Origin: Syntrophotalea acetylenica
Lineage (GTDB): Bacteria > Desulfobacterota > Desulfuromonadia > Desulfuromonadales > Syntrophotaleaceae
NCBI RefSeq assembly: GCF_001888165.1
Contig: NZ_CP015455.1
Coordinates: 1,730,001 to 1,794,000, forward strand
Reading direction: 5' to 3'
Length of the DNA: 64,000 bases
Position 1 is the first letter of the stretch. Every line of letters begins with the position of its first letter. This document shows positions 8,267 through 17,364 of this stretch, one piece after another. The translations under genes were made by a program, and so were the position numbers. The notes under the pieces were generated by a model. That model was not told where the DNA came from. It searched no databases and saw nothing but the letters and a program-made list of their open reading frames with translations.

Positions 8267-8490
8267 GACAAATCTCCTAAACCCCGTGAATGTTGTACTT
8301 GAAAATCGTCTGTCCCTGTGACAGACGGCCAAAAAATACTCCTTTTTACAACAAAATCAACAGAAATTTTGCAAAGCGGCAATTTTTTTTTGCGGCCTGA
8401 AAAGCCTGTTTTTTTATCAATGTTTTCAATATGTTACAAATGGGAACAAAATAATTTTTTATTACTGTTCGCCCCATCGACAGCCAGCAG

Positions 8491-8769
8491 TCAGGTCAAA
8501 AACATCGAAATCCCAAAATTCCTCGCCCGCTGGTATCCCGCCATCTCGTTTTCAGACCAGGCATGCATGGCCGCGCCGGCAGGAATTGCCGGCTGTTCGA
8601 CACCGATGGCAACATAACCCTTGCATTTCAGAAAATACAGAGCACGATGCAGAGCCCCTGATGAACTCTGCTCCATGACCCAGAACCTGGCGCTGACTCC
8701 CGGCACTACGCGATAATTCGGATTGCCGGGAACCGGCCTGGCTCGAATAACAAGAAAGTAAATCTTCAT
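8491..8769 (-). CDS. Hypothetical protein, 92 residues
   Basis: I do not recognise this protein. From the ATG at 8769 it reads MKIYFLVIRARPVPGNP and ends NFGISMFLT; the frame stays open upstream to 8916, but the segment before 8769 does not look like protein. It is compact and mixed alpha/beta in composition, with no signal peptide, cysteine cluster or known motif. The Shine-Dalgarno is weak. It stands alone between the lipoprotein gene and the focA promoter region, and could be spurious, although the protein composition is normal. Confidence 0.5.
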   Translation of the reverse strand: MKIYFLVIRARPVPGNPNYRVVPGVSARFWVMEQSSSGALHRALYFLKCKGYVAIGVEQPAIPAGAAMHAWSENEMAGYQRARNFGISMFLT

Positions 8770-8832
8770 ATCGCGAGACCTGACTATACCACCCCCTATG
8801 TGAACATGCAAACATTGACCGGCATTATGGGC

Positions 8833-8870
8833 CTCAATTCGTAAGTGTCGTGCAACTGCGACACATTGAG
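8833..8870. repeat. Imperfect inverted repeat upstream of focA
   Basis: CTCAAT and GTGTCG (8833-8838, 8845-8850) pair with CGACAC and ATTGAG (8859-8864, 8865-8870) around a short loop. It lies about 140 bp before the focA promoter. It may be an operator or the base of a transcript hairpin; nothing identifies the ligand. Confidence 0.35.
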
Positions 8871-9010
8871 ACCAGAAAAAATGCCCGTCACCGCTTCCAC
8901 AAAATCCGTGGTGCACTACGACCCAGGCGGAGGACTAAAAAGGCATTCTAATGCTACCATCACAGTTTTCCTAAGTATAGGGAAAAGTCACGATCTGCAG
9001 CAATTTTGGG

Positions 9011-9040
9011 TTGACAGTCGGGTTTTTTCAACTCTATACT
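9011..9040 (+). promoter_or_regulatory. focA promoter
   Basis: TTGACA (9011-9016), 18-bp spacer, TATACT (9035-9040): a strong sigma70 promoter. The transcript would have a leader of about 210 nt before the focA start. The stretch 8770-9257 otherwise holds no gene that I can support. Confidence 0.75.
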
Positions 9041-9167
9041 GCCGACGCTTTTGCTGTGAATTTTCAAGATTCGTTTTTGTCACAAATAACCATTTGGGTT
9101 GGGGTAACGCTGCCGGATTTTTGAACTGGTTGGAGGGGTGTTCTGCGCGCAGCTTCAGACAGGATTA

Positions 9168-9189
9168 AAACATTTTTTCAAAAAAGTTT
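9168..9189. repeat. AT-rich palindrome in the focA leader
   Basis: AAAC-A-TTTTTT, one central C, AAAAAA-GTTT: a near-perfect 22-bp palindrome 68 bp before the focA start codon and 130 bp after the promoter. It could be a protein-binding site or a weak leader hairpin. Confidence 0.4.
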
Positions 9190-9257
9190 AAAACCTGCTG
9201 AAATCCCATTATTCTTGGGCCTGATCGATACAAACACATCTCATGAGGAGGGGAACA

Positions 9258-10133
9258 ATGTCTAACTTCGTACCGCCTGCGGAACTTAGCAAATCCTTTA
9301 TCGCCATTGGCAAAGCCAAGGCAACCAACACCGCCATCAAACTTTTCGTGCTGGGTATTCTCGCAGGGGTCTTCATCGGGTTTGCAGCACACCTCGCCAC
9401 GACTGTCGCTACCGGCGAATGGGGCATCTTCGGTCTGCAGAAATTCTTCATTGGCGCGGTCTTCAGCGTAGGACTTATGCTGGTCGTGATTCCGGGTTCG
9501 GAACTCTTCACCGGCAACAACATGATGACCATCGCCCTGTGCAACAAGGACATCACCCTGGCACAGCTGCTGCGCAACTGGATCATCGTTTATGCCGGCA
9601 ACCTCGTCGGCTCCATTGCCCTGGCATGGATGATCGCCATGGGCAGCGGCCTGCTGGACGGCGCAGTCGGCGCTACCGCGATCAACATTGCCTACGGCAA
9701 GGTTACAGCGGGTGCCGATGCTCACACGGCCATGTACTTCTGGCGCGCCATTGGCTGTAACTGGCTGGTATGCCTCGCCGTCATGATGGCAATCTCCGCC
9801 AAAGACATCGCCGGTAAAGTTCTGGGTATTTTCTTCCCCATCATGGCGTTCGTCACCTCCGGGTTTGAGCACTGCGTTGCCAACATGTACTTCATTCCGG
9901 CCGGCATCTTCGCCAAAGCGTCCACGGCAGCCGTCACCGCTTCCGGCAAATCCCTCGAAGCCCTGACCGCCCTCAACTGGACCACCCTGTGGACCCAGAA
10001 CCTGATCATCGTAACCCTGGGCAACATCGTTGGCGGCGCCATTCTCTGCGGCGTGGTTTACTGGTGGGCCTTCGTTCGCGGCACCTCGCAGAAAGCTGAA
10101 GCCGCCGCGGCACCGACTGCCAAAGCTGCCTAA
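9258..10133 (+). CDS. focA: Formate/nitrite transporter family channel
   Basis: 291 residues from the ATG at 9258 behind a strong GAGGAGGGG Shine-Dalgarno. It is an integral membrane protein of the FNT family with six hydrophobic segments and the family signatures (GAVFSVGLMLVVIPGSELFTGNN and GFEHCVANMYF), which form the pore of the pentameric channel. It moves formate across the cytoplasmic membrane. It is monocistronic with its own terminator, and divergent from or adjacent to the mobA-fdhD and formate dehydrogenase genes, so formate rather than nitrite is the expected substrate. Confidence 0.93.
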   Translation: MSNFVPPAELSKSFIAIGKAKATNTAIKLFVLGILAGVFIGFAAHLATTVATGEWGIFGLQKFFIGAVFSVGLMLVVIPGSELFTGNNMMTIALCNKDITLAQLLRNWIIVYAGNLVGSIALAWMIAMGSGLLDGAVGATAINIAYGKVTAGADAHTAMYFWRAIGCNWLVCLAVMMAISAKDIAGKVLGIFFPIMAFVTSGFEHCVANMYFIPAGIFAKASTAAVTASGKSLEALTALNWTTLWTQNLIIVTLGNIVGGAILCGVVYWWAFVRGTSQKAEAAAAPTAKAA

Positions 10134-10159
10134 CAAATAATCCTTCAATCGATCGGGAC

Positions 10160-10197
10160 AGGCATAGGGAAGAACGTTTTCCCTATGCCTTTTTTTA
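10160..10197 (+). terminator. focA terminator
   Basis: A 12-bp stem (AGGCATAGGGAA/TTCCCTATGCCT, 10160-10171 and 10179-10190) followed by a run of T. It starts 27 bp after the focA stop codon. Confidence 0.9.
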
Positions 10198-10303
10198 TTT
10201 TCAGCCCCGTTTTGGGGTATGGCGTAATGGAATGTACCGGATTTATTAATAAAAGGCCTGGCGGACGAGAAAATTCCCGGTTTTGTCGGGTTGAATCGAG
10301 AGG

Positions 10304-10942
10304 TTATCTTCGGCAGGATTTGCCGCAAGCGGCATTATCGAAACCATGGGCAAGACTGAGACTGCGCCACTTTTCAAAATCTTCCCGGGTATTGAGGTTG
10401 AGAAACATCTTCCAGTCCGGACTGTACTGCCTGGCCTCCGCTTCCGGAATATAAAAGGTTTCACAGGTTTCCAGAAAATCGAACAGGGAGTGGCGTCCGG
10501 TGGCAAGGTAAGCTTCGATAGCCGAGATCAAAACGCGGGAATAAAAGGCATTGAACGGCTCGATCCAGTCACCATATCTCGTTACGCAGGCAGGGGCGTG
10601 ACTTTGGCTGACGCATTGCTGCATGCGCCGGATATAGTCCAGATTGATATTGGGCATATCGCAGGCCAGGAAATACACGTTCTGAGACAGTGCGGTCTTA
10701 AGCCCGATGTGTATGCCGCCCAGCGGTCCCTGGTGCCTGAGTTCGTCGCTCACTACGACGAAGGGCGTTCCCCGGTACAATTCGGGGGTGTTGCTGACGA
10801 CAATGATCTGATCAAACATGGTGGCAAGCTGTTCACCATGCCAGCAAAGAAGATAGTGGTCCTTGATCTGCAAAAATTGTTTGTCGAATCCCATGCGGCG
10901 GCTTTTGCCGCCGGCAAGGATTACCGCACTGCCGAACTTCAT
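10304..10942 (-). CDS. mobA: Molybdenum cofactor guanylyltransferase
   Basis: 212 residues with the GTP-binding signature LAGGKSRRMGFDK at residues 9-21 and later ACDMPN, typical of MobA. It attaches GMP to molybdopterin, making the MGD form of the cofactor that the formate dehydrogenase downstream of this cluster needs. It starts at 10942 after AGGA and lies 25 bases behind fdhD, so the two are cotranscribed. The last 20 residues are basic and Cys-containing, slightly longer than usual. Confidence 0.92.
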   Translation of the reverse strand: MKFGSAVILAGGKSRRMGFDKQFLQIKDHYLLCWHGEQLATMFDQIIVVSNTPELYRGTPFVVVSDELRHQGPLGGIHIGLKTALSQNVYFLACDMPNINLDYIRRMQQCVSQSHAPACVTRYGDWIEPFNAFYSRVLISAIEAYLATGRHSLFDFLETCETFYIPEAEARQYSPDWKMFLNLNTREDFEKWRSLSLAHGFDNAACGKSCRR

Positions 10943-10967
10943 GTCCAGTTTCCTTTATGTGCGTATT

Positions 10968-11774
10968 TCAATCCATATCGAGACAGGAAAAGTTGGTGTA
11001 GACATTGAAATTTTGGCCCCGGGCAAAACCGATCAGAGTCATATTGAGAGTGCGGGCCTGATCGATAGCCGCACTGGTCGGCGCGGAACGGGAGATAATG
11101 GCCGGGATTCCGCGGCGAGCCACTTTGGCGAGAATTTCCGTCGATATCCTGCCGCTGGTAAGCACGACCTTGTCGTTAAGCGCTATGCCGCGCATCATGG
11201 CCTCTCCCAGGACTTTATCCAGAGCGTTGTGCCTGCCGATATCGTCTTCAAAGAGCAAAATCTGCTCGCCGTCGGACAGGGCACAGCTGTGCACCCCGCC
11301 GGTATCGGCAAACAGTTGAGACATTTTGCCGAACCGATCCATCAGTTCCGGCACCCTTGCCGCTCTGATTGTGATGCGGCCATCATACCCTTCGGTCAAA
11401 GACTGCAGAACCGCGGCATCAAGCGTGGAATGGCCTTTACCACCGGCGGTGGGTACGGTTTGGCGTATATGCGATCTTTGGGCAGCCAGGGCAAAATCGT
11501 CACTACCTCTCAAGGTAACTCGCGCCCGTTGCTGATCCACATCAATTTGAATTTCCTGCAGATCCCCGGGCCCGCGGATAACCCCCTCCGAGAACAGGAA
11601 GCCTGCTACCAGATTCTCCAGGGATCGGGGGGTACAAAGCAAAATGACGAACGGTTGGCCGTTAACCTCGATCTCCAGGTTGTATTCGGCAACCACCACA
11701 TCCATTACTTTTCTGAAATCTCCCTGCCGACACTGCAGAATTTCGTACTGCCGCCGATCCCTGACTGATTCCAT
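10968..11774 (-). CDS. fdhD: Formate dehydrogenase sulfurtransferase FdhD
   Basis: 268 residues. FdhD moves sulfur from a cysteine desulfurase to the Mo-bisMGD cofactor of formate dehydrogenase. Recognisable family segments are ENLVAGFLFSEG, MSQLFADTGGVHSCAL, FEDDIGRHNALDKV and LTSGRIS. The position where related proteins have CxxC or a GCGKG loop here reads TAGGKGHS, with no cysteine; the only nearby cysteine is in GGVHSCAL. The protein may be functional with an altered mechanism. It lies upstream of mobA in the same operon, beside the selenoprotein FdhA it should serve. Confidence 0.9.
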   Translation of the reverse strand: MESVRDRRQYEILQCRQGDFRKVMDVVVAEYNLEIEVNGQPFVILLCTPRSLENLVAGFLFSEGVIRGPGDLQEIQIDVDQQRARVTLRGSDDFALAAQRSHIRQTVPTAGGKGHSTLDAAVLQSLTEGYDGRITIRAARVPELMDRFGKMSQLFADTGGVHSCALSDGEQILLFEDDIGRHNALDKVLGEAMMRGIALNDKVVLTSGRISTEILAKVARRGIPAIISRSAPTSAAIDQARTLNMTLIGFARGQNFNVYTNFSCLDMD

Positions 11775-11810
11775 GCTGTCTTCCCGCGCTGATTAACCAT
11801 AAACTTTTTT

Positions 11811-11871
11811 CATCCGGAGTTTCCGGATGGACACCAGATAGCCAAAACGGGAAACCTCAAGTGCTTCCCGT
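11811..11871. repeat. Two inverted repeats between fdhD and the carbonic anhydrase gene
   Basis: CATCCGGA/TCCGGATG (11811-11829, 3-nt loop) and ACGGGAA/TTCCCGT (11847-11871, 11-nt loop). On the minus strand the second is followed by TTTT and could be a weak terminator of the carbonic anhydrase transcript. The first has no T run in that direction and may belong to the fdhD leader. Confidence 0.45.
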
Positions 11872-11901
11872 CTGGATATAATCATATTTTTATGTACATA
11901 T

Positions 11902-12519
11902 CTATCCTTTATGTGATGCCAGGTACTGTCGGGCCAGCGCAGTGTTGACATGCACGACACCCTTGTTCATGTCCTTGAAAGGATAGTCGTCGGTGATTTT
12001 CGGCAGAGCATCGGCTTCTTCCTGGCTACGAATGATCGAGCCGGCCGGGACATACCGGCCATCCTCCACCGTAACGCCCATGATAATAGCGCCGGGTTCA
12101 ATCACACATTTTTTACCGACAAAGGATTTAAATACAAGTGATTTCATCCCGACGAAGGTATCATCCAAAACCACGGCGGGGCCGTGGATCTGAACCTGAT
12201 GAGCCAGCGAAACACGGCATCCGACATACGCAGCGTAGGAACGGCCATCGACCTCGTAGAGGTTCTTGGCAACCGGCGCGCCATTCAATTCGGTTTCCAG
12301 AGCATGAATGACAACCCCATCCTGGATATTGGAATCATCGCCAACGAAGAGAGGTTGCCCTTCGTCGCCCCTTACAGCCGCCGTTGGTGATACCATGATA
12401 TTCCTTCCAAGAATAACATTTCCGATAACGGCAGCCAAGGGGTGAACATAGGTTCCCGAACCGATCTCAGGTTCGGAGACCTGGCTGCAAAAATCGGTAA
12501 CCACGTTTTTTTCAATCAT
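11902..12519 (-). CDS. Gamma-class carbonic anhydrase, Cam type
   Basis: 205 residues of left-handed beta-helix hexapeptide repeats. The zinc/iron-binding histidines are in VVIHALETE and in VSLAHQVQIHGP, with the downstream DTFVGMKSLVFKS segment. The HALE context and the insertion before the next strand match the true carbonic anhydrase Cam rather than the catalytically uncertain CamH or YrdA relatives. There is no signal peptide, so it acts in the cytoplasm. It follows the formate dehydrogenase operon by 215 bases on the same strand. It could supply CO2, the real product or substrate of that enzyme, from bicarbonate. Confidence 0.85.
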   Translation of the reverse strand: MIEKNVVTDFCSQVSEPEIGSGTYVHPLAAVIGNVILGRNIMVSPTAAVRGDEGQPLFVGDDSNIQDGVVIHALETELNGAPVAKNLYEVDGRSYAAYVGCRVSLAHQVQIHGPAVVLDDTFVGMKSLVFKSFVGKKCVIEPGAIIMGVTVEDGRYVPAGSIIRSQEEADALPKITDDYPFKDMNKGVVHVNTALARQYLASHKG

Positions 12520-12562
12520 GAATCAATCCTCCCTCGCCGAAAAGTGGGATATGCCAATGATA

Positions 12563-12604
12563 ACATCGCCCCCGTGCCGAACAATGTCGGTACGGGGGCG
12601 ATGT
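12563..12604. repeat. Long hairpin between fdhA and the carbonic anhydrase gene
   Basis: An 18-bp stem (12563-12580 with 12587-12604, one G-T pair) and 6-nt loop. There is no T run on either side, so it is more likely an RNA-stability or processing element than a terminator. Confidence 0.7.
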
Positions 12605-12694
12605 CAGATTTATACTCTTTGCGAAGACCCTTTCGTATATAACTTACGGGCCTTCTATCTGGCCGGACAAAACTCTACCATAAATAACATGGCT

Positions 12695-12726
12695 GTTGCA
12701 AGGACGGCAAAGACCGTCCTTGCAAC
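12695..12726. repeat. Perfect hairpin just after fdhA
   Basis: A 13-bp perfect stem (12695-12707 with 12714-12726), 6-nt loop, starting 8 bases after the fdhA stop codon on the minus strand. No T run follows. It would protect the fdhA mRNA 3' end or attenuate read-through into the carbonic anhydrase gene. Confidence 0.7.
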
Positions 12727-12734
12727 AATGAGGT

Positions 12735-15464
12735 TTATCGGATTCCGTCAGCCTCTTCCGACCAGTCCCAGGCCACTTTTTCAAGCTTGGCTGCACAGGA
12801 CTTGTACTCAGGAATCTTGGCAATAGGATCGACTACCGGGTTAGTCAAGACGTTGGCCGCGCCCTCGGCAAAGTGGAACGGAATGAAGATGACGTTCTCC
12901 TTCAATTTAGGCGTTACCTTGGCCTTTGCCACGATAGAACCGCGGCGGGTGCTGATCTTGACCTTGTCTCCTTCGGCAATGCTCAATTTGCGAGCAGCTT
13001 CGGGATTGATCTCCACAAAAGACTCGGGAGACATGGCGTTCAGCCCGTCAACTTTACCGGTCATGGTGCGGGTGTGATAGTGATAAAGCACACGACCGGT
13101 GGTCATGATCACGGGGTATTCGTCATCAGGCAACTCAGCACTGGGCTTGAACGCAGCGGGTTTGAACAAACCAAGGCCCCGAGCGAACTTGCCGACATGC
13201 AGGAATTTGGTGCCGGCGTGATCTTCGGTCGGACAGGGCCACTGCAGGCTGCCCAGTTCATTGAGACGATCATAGCTGATACCGGCATAGGAAGGCGTTA
13301 CCTCGCGGATCTCAGCAAACACGTCCTCAGGGCTGGCATAATTTTTCCCGATTCCAAGACGCTTCAGGACCTCCGACAGGATCTGCCAGTCAGGCTTGCA
13401 ATCTCCGATCGGATTGATGGCTTTGCGCACCATCTGTACGCGCCGTTCGGTATTGGAGAAGGTACCGTCCTTTTCAGCAAAAGTAGCGGCCGGCAGAACC
13501 ACGTCGGCCAACTGAGCCGTCTCGGTCAGGAAAATGTCCTGCACCACCAGGAATCCGGTGTTTTTCAGTGCTTCTTCAACATGGGTCAGATCCGGGTCGG
13601 AAACCATCGGGTTTTCACCCATGATGTACAGGAACTTGATATCGCCATGACCAGCACCATGCACGATTTCAGTCAGGGTGAGGCCGACCTTGTCGGACAA
13701 CGCAACACCCCAGGCCTTTTCGAACTTGGCCTTGACGTCGGCATTCGCCACACTCTGGTACGCAGGATAGGTCCCGGGCAAGGCCCCCATATCGCAGGCA
13801 CCCTGAACGTTGTTCTGACCACGCAGCGGGTTGACCCCGCCCGATTCGATACCGATATTGCCACACAACATGGCCAGGTTAGCCATGCTCATAACGCCTT
13901 CGGTACCGGTGGAATGCTGGGTAACGCCCATGCAGTAAACGATGGAGGCTTTTTCGCCTTCGGCGTAGATGCGAGCTGCCTTCTTGATATCTTCGGCACT
14001 CACACCGCAGATTTCAGCAGCTTTTTCGGGGGTGTAATCCGCCACGGTCGCTACCAGTTCATCGAAGCCCTCGGTGCGCTCTTTGACATACTCGGCAGCA
14101 TCCAGGCCTTCACTGATGATGTAGTTCATCATGGCGTTGGCCAGAGCGATGTTGGTGCCGGGATTGACCTGCAGGAAAACATCGGCATCGGCGGCAATGT
14201 CGATATTTCGCGGATCGACAACGATGATTTTCGCGCCTTTAGCCTTTGCCTGACGGATCTTGGCACCGATAACCGGATGGTTTTCGGTGGTGTTGGACCC
14301 GCTGATAAAAATAACGTTACTATCGATCAACTCGTTGATGGAGTTGGTCATTGCGCCACTACCAAGCGTAGTTGCCAGACCGGCAACGGTGGAGCTGTGT
14401 CAAAGTCGAGCGCAGTGATCGACACTGTTTGTGCCGAACCCCGCGCGCACCATTTTCTGAAAGAGGTAGTTTTCTTCGTTCGTAACACGTGCGGAACTCA
14501 AACCGGCGAAAGCTTCGCTACCGAATTCAGCTTTGATGGCCTTAGCTTTGGAAGCCACCAGATCAAGGGCTTCATCCCAGGTTGCCTTGACCAGTTCGCC
14601 ATCTTTGCGGATCAACGGCGTCGTCAGGCGATCCGGATGGTTGATGAAATTGAAGCCGAATTTGCCCTTTACGCACAGAAGACCATCATTGGAGGCACCG
14701 CTGAGCGGCTCTACGCCGACCACCTTGTTGCCTTTGCTGAGCAGGTTCATCTGGCAGCCGACACCGCAGTAGGAGCAGGTCGTCTGGGTCTTTTTCACTT
14801 CCCAGCTGCGATATTTCTCCTTGTTTTTCGGCAGCAGGGCCCCTACCGGGCAGACCGACACGCAGTTGCCACAGGAGACGCAGTCGGAGGCATCCATGCC
14901 CCTGTCGAAGGGAGCCACGGGATGGGTGGTGAAGCCGCGATTGCCGAAGCCGATGGCGTTGGTGGACTGGAATTTGGTGCAGACCTGCACGCAACGGCGG
15001 CATGCCACGCACTTGTTCAGATCACGGACATAGAACTCGTTGGTGTCATCCAGCGGAAAATCGTTGCGCAGACCCGGGAAGCGGGTTTCCTCGATGCCGT
15101 ACTGGTAACAGAGATCCTGCAGCTTGCAGTTACCGGCCTTTTCGCAGGTCAGACAATCCAGGGGGTGGTCGGACAGCATCAGGTGAAGAACCGTCTTGCG
15201 CGCTTCGATAACGCGGGGGGTATCGGTCTTGATCACCATATTGTTCATAAGAGGAGTAGCGCAGGCCGGAGCCAGGTTGCGCCGATTTTCCACTTCAACC
15301 ACGCAGATGCGGCAGGCCGCGGCCTGCTGGTTGAACTGCTTTTCCATATCGAGATGGCACAGCGTCGGAATCTCGATCCCGACTTTTTTAGCTGCCTCAA
15401 GAATCGTACTGCCGACAGGCATTTCGACCGCCTGCCCGTCTATCGTTATATTCAGCATAGACAT
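12735..15464 (-). CDS. fdhA: Formate dehydrogenase catalytic subunit, selenoprotein
   Basis: A single 909-residue protein read through UGA at 14400-14402 as selenocysteine 355. The sequence around it, [29 protein letters not shown], matches the active site of Mo/W-bisMGD formate dehydrogenases. The N terminus is NuoG-like: 2Fe-2S domain, His-Cys cluster (HPLDCLTCEKAGNC), two [4Fe-4S] motifs (CVACRRCVQVC, CVSCGNCVSVC), then CSYCGVGC...CVKGK of the catalytic domain. There is no signal peptide, so it is cytoplasmic. It starts at 15464 behind AAAGGAG and is preceded by NuoF- and NuoE-like subunits, making an NAD-linked enzyme. A plain reading gives two false open frames split at the UGA. Confidence 0.95.
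14371..14402 (-). promoter_or_regulatory. Selenocysteine UGA and SECIS hairpin
   Basis: Eleven to twelve bases after the in-frame UGA (14402-14400) the mRNA forms a perfect 6-bp stem GTTGCC/GGCAAC closing the loop GGTCT. The loop and spacing match the bacterial SECIS of E. coli fdhF, which is bound by SelB. Confidence 0.92.
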
Positions 15465-15482
15465 GTGACGCGTCTCCTTTCG

Positions 15483-16943
15483 TTATTTTTTGATGATGGC
15501 GTCGAACTTGCACTTGTCCAGACAGGCGCCGCACTTGATACAGGCGGACTGGTCGATGACATGGACTTCCTTCGGCTTGCCGCTGATGCAGTTGACCGGG
15601 CAAACCTTGGCACACAGGGTACAACCCACGCACTTCTCCGCCACCACCGTGAACTCGAGCAGTTCGGTACAGACCCCGGCAGGACACTTCTTGTCCTGCA
15701 CGTGGGCGCGGTATTCGTCTTCGAACACGCGCAGGGTCGACAGTACCGGGTTGGGCATGGTCTGGCCAAGGCCGCACAGGGCGGTGTCCTTGATGTTCAC
15801 CGCCAGGCTGCGCAGCTTCTCGATGTCTTCCTCGGTGCCCAGGCCCTTGGTGATCTTGTCCAGCATTTCGTAAAGACGCTTGGAACCGATGCGGCAGGGG
15901 GTGCATTTGCCGCAGGTTTCGTCCATGGTGAAGTCCAGGAAGAACTTGGACACCGCCACCATGCAGTCGTCTTCGTCCATCACGATCATGCCGCCGGAAC
16001 CCATCATCGACTGGCAGGCGATCAGGTTCTCGTAGTCGATGGGAACATCGAGGTCCTTGTAGGTCAGCGCGCCGCCGGAGGGGCCGCCGGTCTGCACCGC
16101 CTTGAACTGCTTGCCGTTCGGAATACCGCCGCCAATCTCAAAAATGACATCCCTCAGCGGGGTTCCCATGGGAATTTCGATCAGGCCGACGTTGTTGATC
16201 TTGCCAACGACACAGAAAACCTTGGTACCCTTGGAGGTCTCGGTGCCGATCTTGCTGAACCAGTCGCCGCCCTTCATGATGATGGCCGGAATGTTGGCCA
16301 GGGTCTCGACGTTGTTGACGATGGTCGGCTTATCCCAGTAACCGGCTTCGGCGGGGAACGGCGGCTTGGTGTACGGCTCGCCGCGGTTGCCTTCCATGGA
16401 GTTGATCAGGGCGGTTTCCTCGCCGCAGACAAAGGCGCCGGCGCCGTATTTCAGTTCCAGGTCGAAGCTGAAGTCGGTGCCCATGATGTTGTCACCCAGC
16501 AGACCCATTTCCTTGGCCTGTTCGATGGCCATTTTCAGGCGTTTGATGGCCAGCGGATATTCGGCGCGGATGTAAATGGTGCCCTTGTTGCCGCCGATGG
16601 CATATGCGCCAATGGCCATGGCTTCCAAGATGCTGTGCGGGTCGCCTTCGAGCACCGCGCGGTCCATGAACGCGCCCGGGTCGCCTTCGTCGGCGTTGCA
16701 GACGACATATTTGGTGTCGGAGGCGTACTTGGCGGCAAAACCCCATTTGACGCCGGTGGGAAAACCCGCGCCGCCACGACCGCGCAGGCCGCTGTTTTTA
16801 ACCAATTCGATAACATCGGCGGGCTTCATCTCGGCCAGGCATTTGCCCAGGGCCTGATAGCCGCCGACGGTGATGTAGGATTCAATGGATTCCGGATCGA
16901 TGAACCCGCTGTTGCGAGTGGCTATTCTAAGCTGATTTGCCAT
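15483..16943 (-). CDS. NuoF/HndC-like NAD(P)H- and FMN-binding subunit of formate dehydrogenase
   Basis: 486 residues. FMN/NADH-binding segments GRGGAGFPTGVKW (about 55-67) and CNADEGDPGAFMDR are followed by the [4Fe-4S] motif CGKCTPCRIG, then a C-terminal two-cluster ferredoxin domain (CVGCTLCAKVC, CIKCGACLDKC). This arrangement is that of HndC/HydB-type subunits rather than complex I NuoF. It passes electrons between NAD(H) and the iron-sulfur chain of FdhA. It has a good Shine-Dalgarno (GGAGAGAAC) and lies 18 bases before fdhA, so stoichiometric expression is expected. Confidence 0.92.
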   Translation of the reverse strand: MANQLRIATRNSGFIDPESIESYITVGGYQALGKCLAEMKPADVIELVKNSGLRGRGGAGFPTGVKWGFAAKYASDTKYVVCNADEGDPGAFMDRAVLEGDPHSILEAMAIGAYAIGGNKGTIYIRAEYPLAIKRLKMAIEQAKEMGLLGDNIMGTDFSFDLELKYGAGAFVCGEETALINSMEGNRGEPYTKPPFPAEAGYWDKPTIVNNVETLANIPAIIMKGGDWFSKIGTETSKGTKVFCVVGKINNVGLIEIPMGTPLRDVIFEIGGGIPNGKQFKAVQTGGPSGGALTYKDLDVPIDYENLIACQSMMGSGGMIVMDEDDCMVAVSKFFLDFTMDETCGKCTPCRIGSKRLYEMLDKITKGLGTEEDIEKLRSLAVNIKDTALCGLGQTMPNPVLSTLRVFEDEYRAHVQDKKCPAGVCTELLEFTVVAEKCVGCTLCAKVCPVNCISGKPKEVHVIDQSACIKCGACLDKCKFDAIIKK

Positions 16944-16961
16944 AGCTGTTCTCTCCCCGTA

Positions 16962-17345
16962 TTAAAAAACAACGCGCTCATAGTTGACCGGAATCACGCC
17001 CCCGACCAACTCGCCGTCTTTGATGTATTTCTGCACCAGTTCCTTGGCCTTGTCACCCTTGACATAACCGAACACCACCGGCTGTTTGCCGGGCAGGATG
17101 ATTTCCACGGTCGGCTCGGCATAGCAGTAGGTATGGCAGCCGACCTGACCGAATTCCACGTTGTCGATGCCCTGCGCGGCGCATTCCTGCTTCATGGCTT
17201 CCAGCGTTTCCTTGCCGCCGGAGGCGATGCTGCAGGTCGCCAGGGAAACGTTGACGATGATTTTTTCGCTTTTGGATTTATTTGCGGCAGCCTGCAGGTC
17301 TTCGCGCTTTTTCTGCAGTTCCGCCAGAGAATTGATCTTGGCCAT
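16962..17345 (-). CDS. Thioredoxin-like [2Fe-2S] subunit (HndB-like)
   Basis: 127 residues: a short N-terminal helix (LAELQKKREDLQAAANK), then a thioredoxin-like 2Fe-2S fold with cysteines in SLATCSIASGG and VGCHTYCYAEP. Such subunits sit beside NuoF-like subunits in NADP-reducing hydrogenases and NAD-linked formate dehydrogenases. It is flanked by the NuoE- and NuoF-like genes with gaps of about 19 bases, in one operon. Confidence 0.88.
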   Translation of the reverse strand: MAKINSLAELQKKREDLQAAANKSKSEKIIVNVSLATCSIASGGKETLEAMKQECAAQGIDNVEFGQVGCHTYCYAEPTVEIILPGKQPVVFGYVKGDKAKELVQKYIKDGELVGGVIPVNYERVVF

Positions 17346-17364
17346 ATCGCATTATCTCCCCGTG

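Noticed and set aside
14400-15464. A separate 354-residue gene ending at 14400, and a second gene from 14351 to 12735
   Set aside because: The stop is the selenocysteine UGA. Active-site sequence, SECIS and absence of a start signal at 14351 show one gene.
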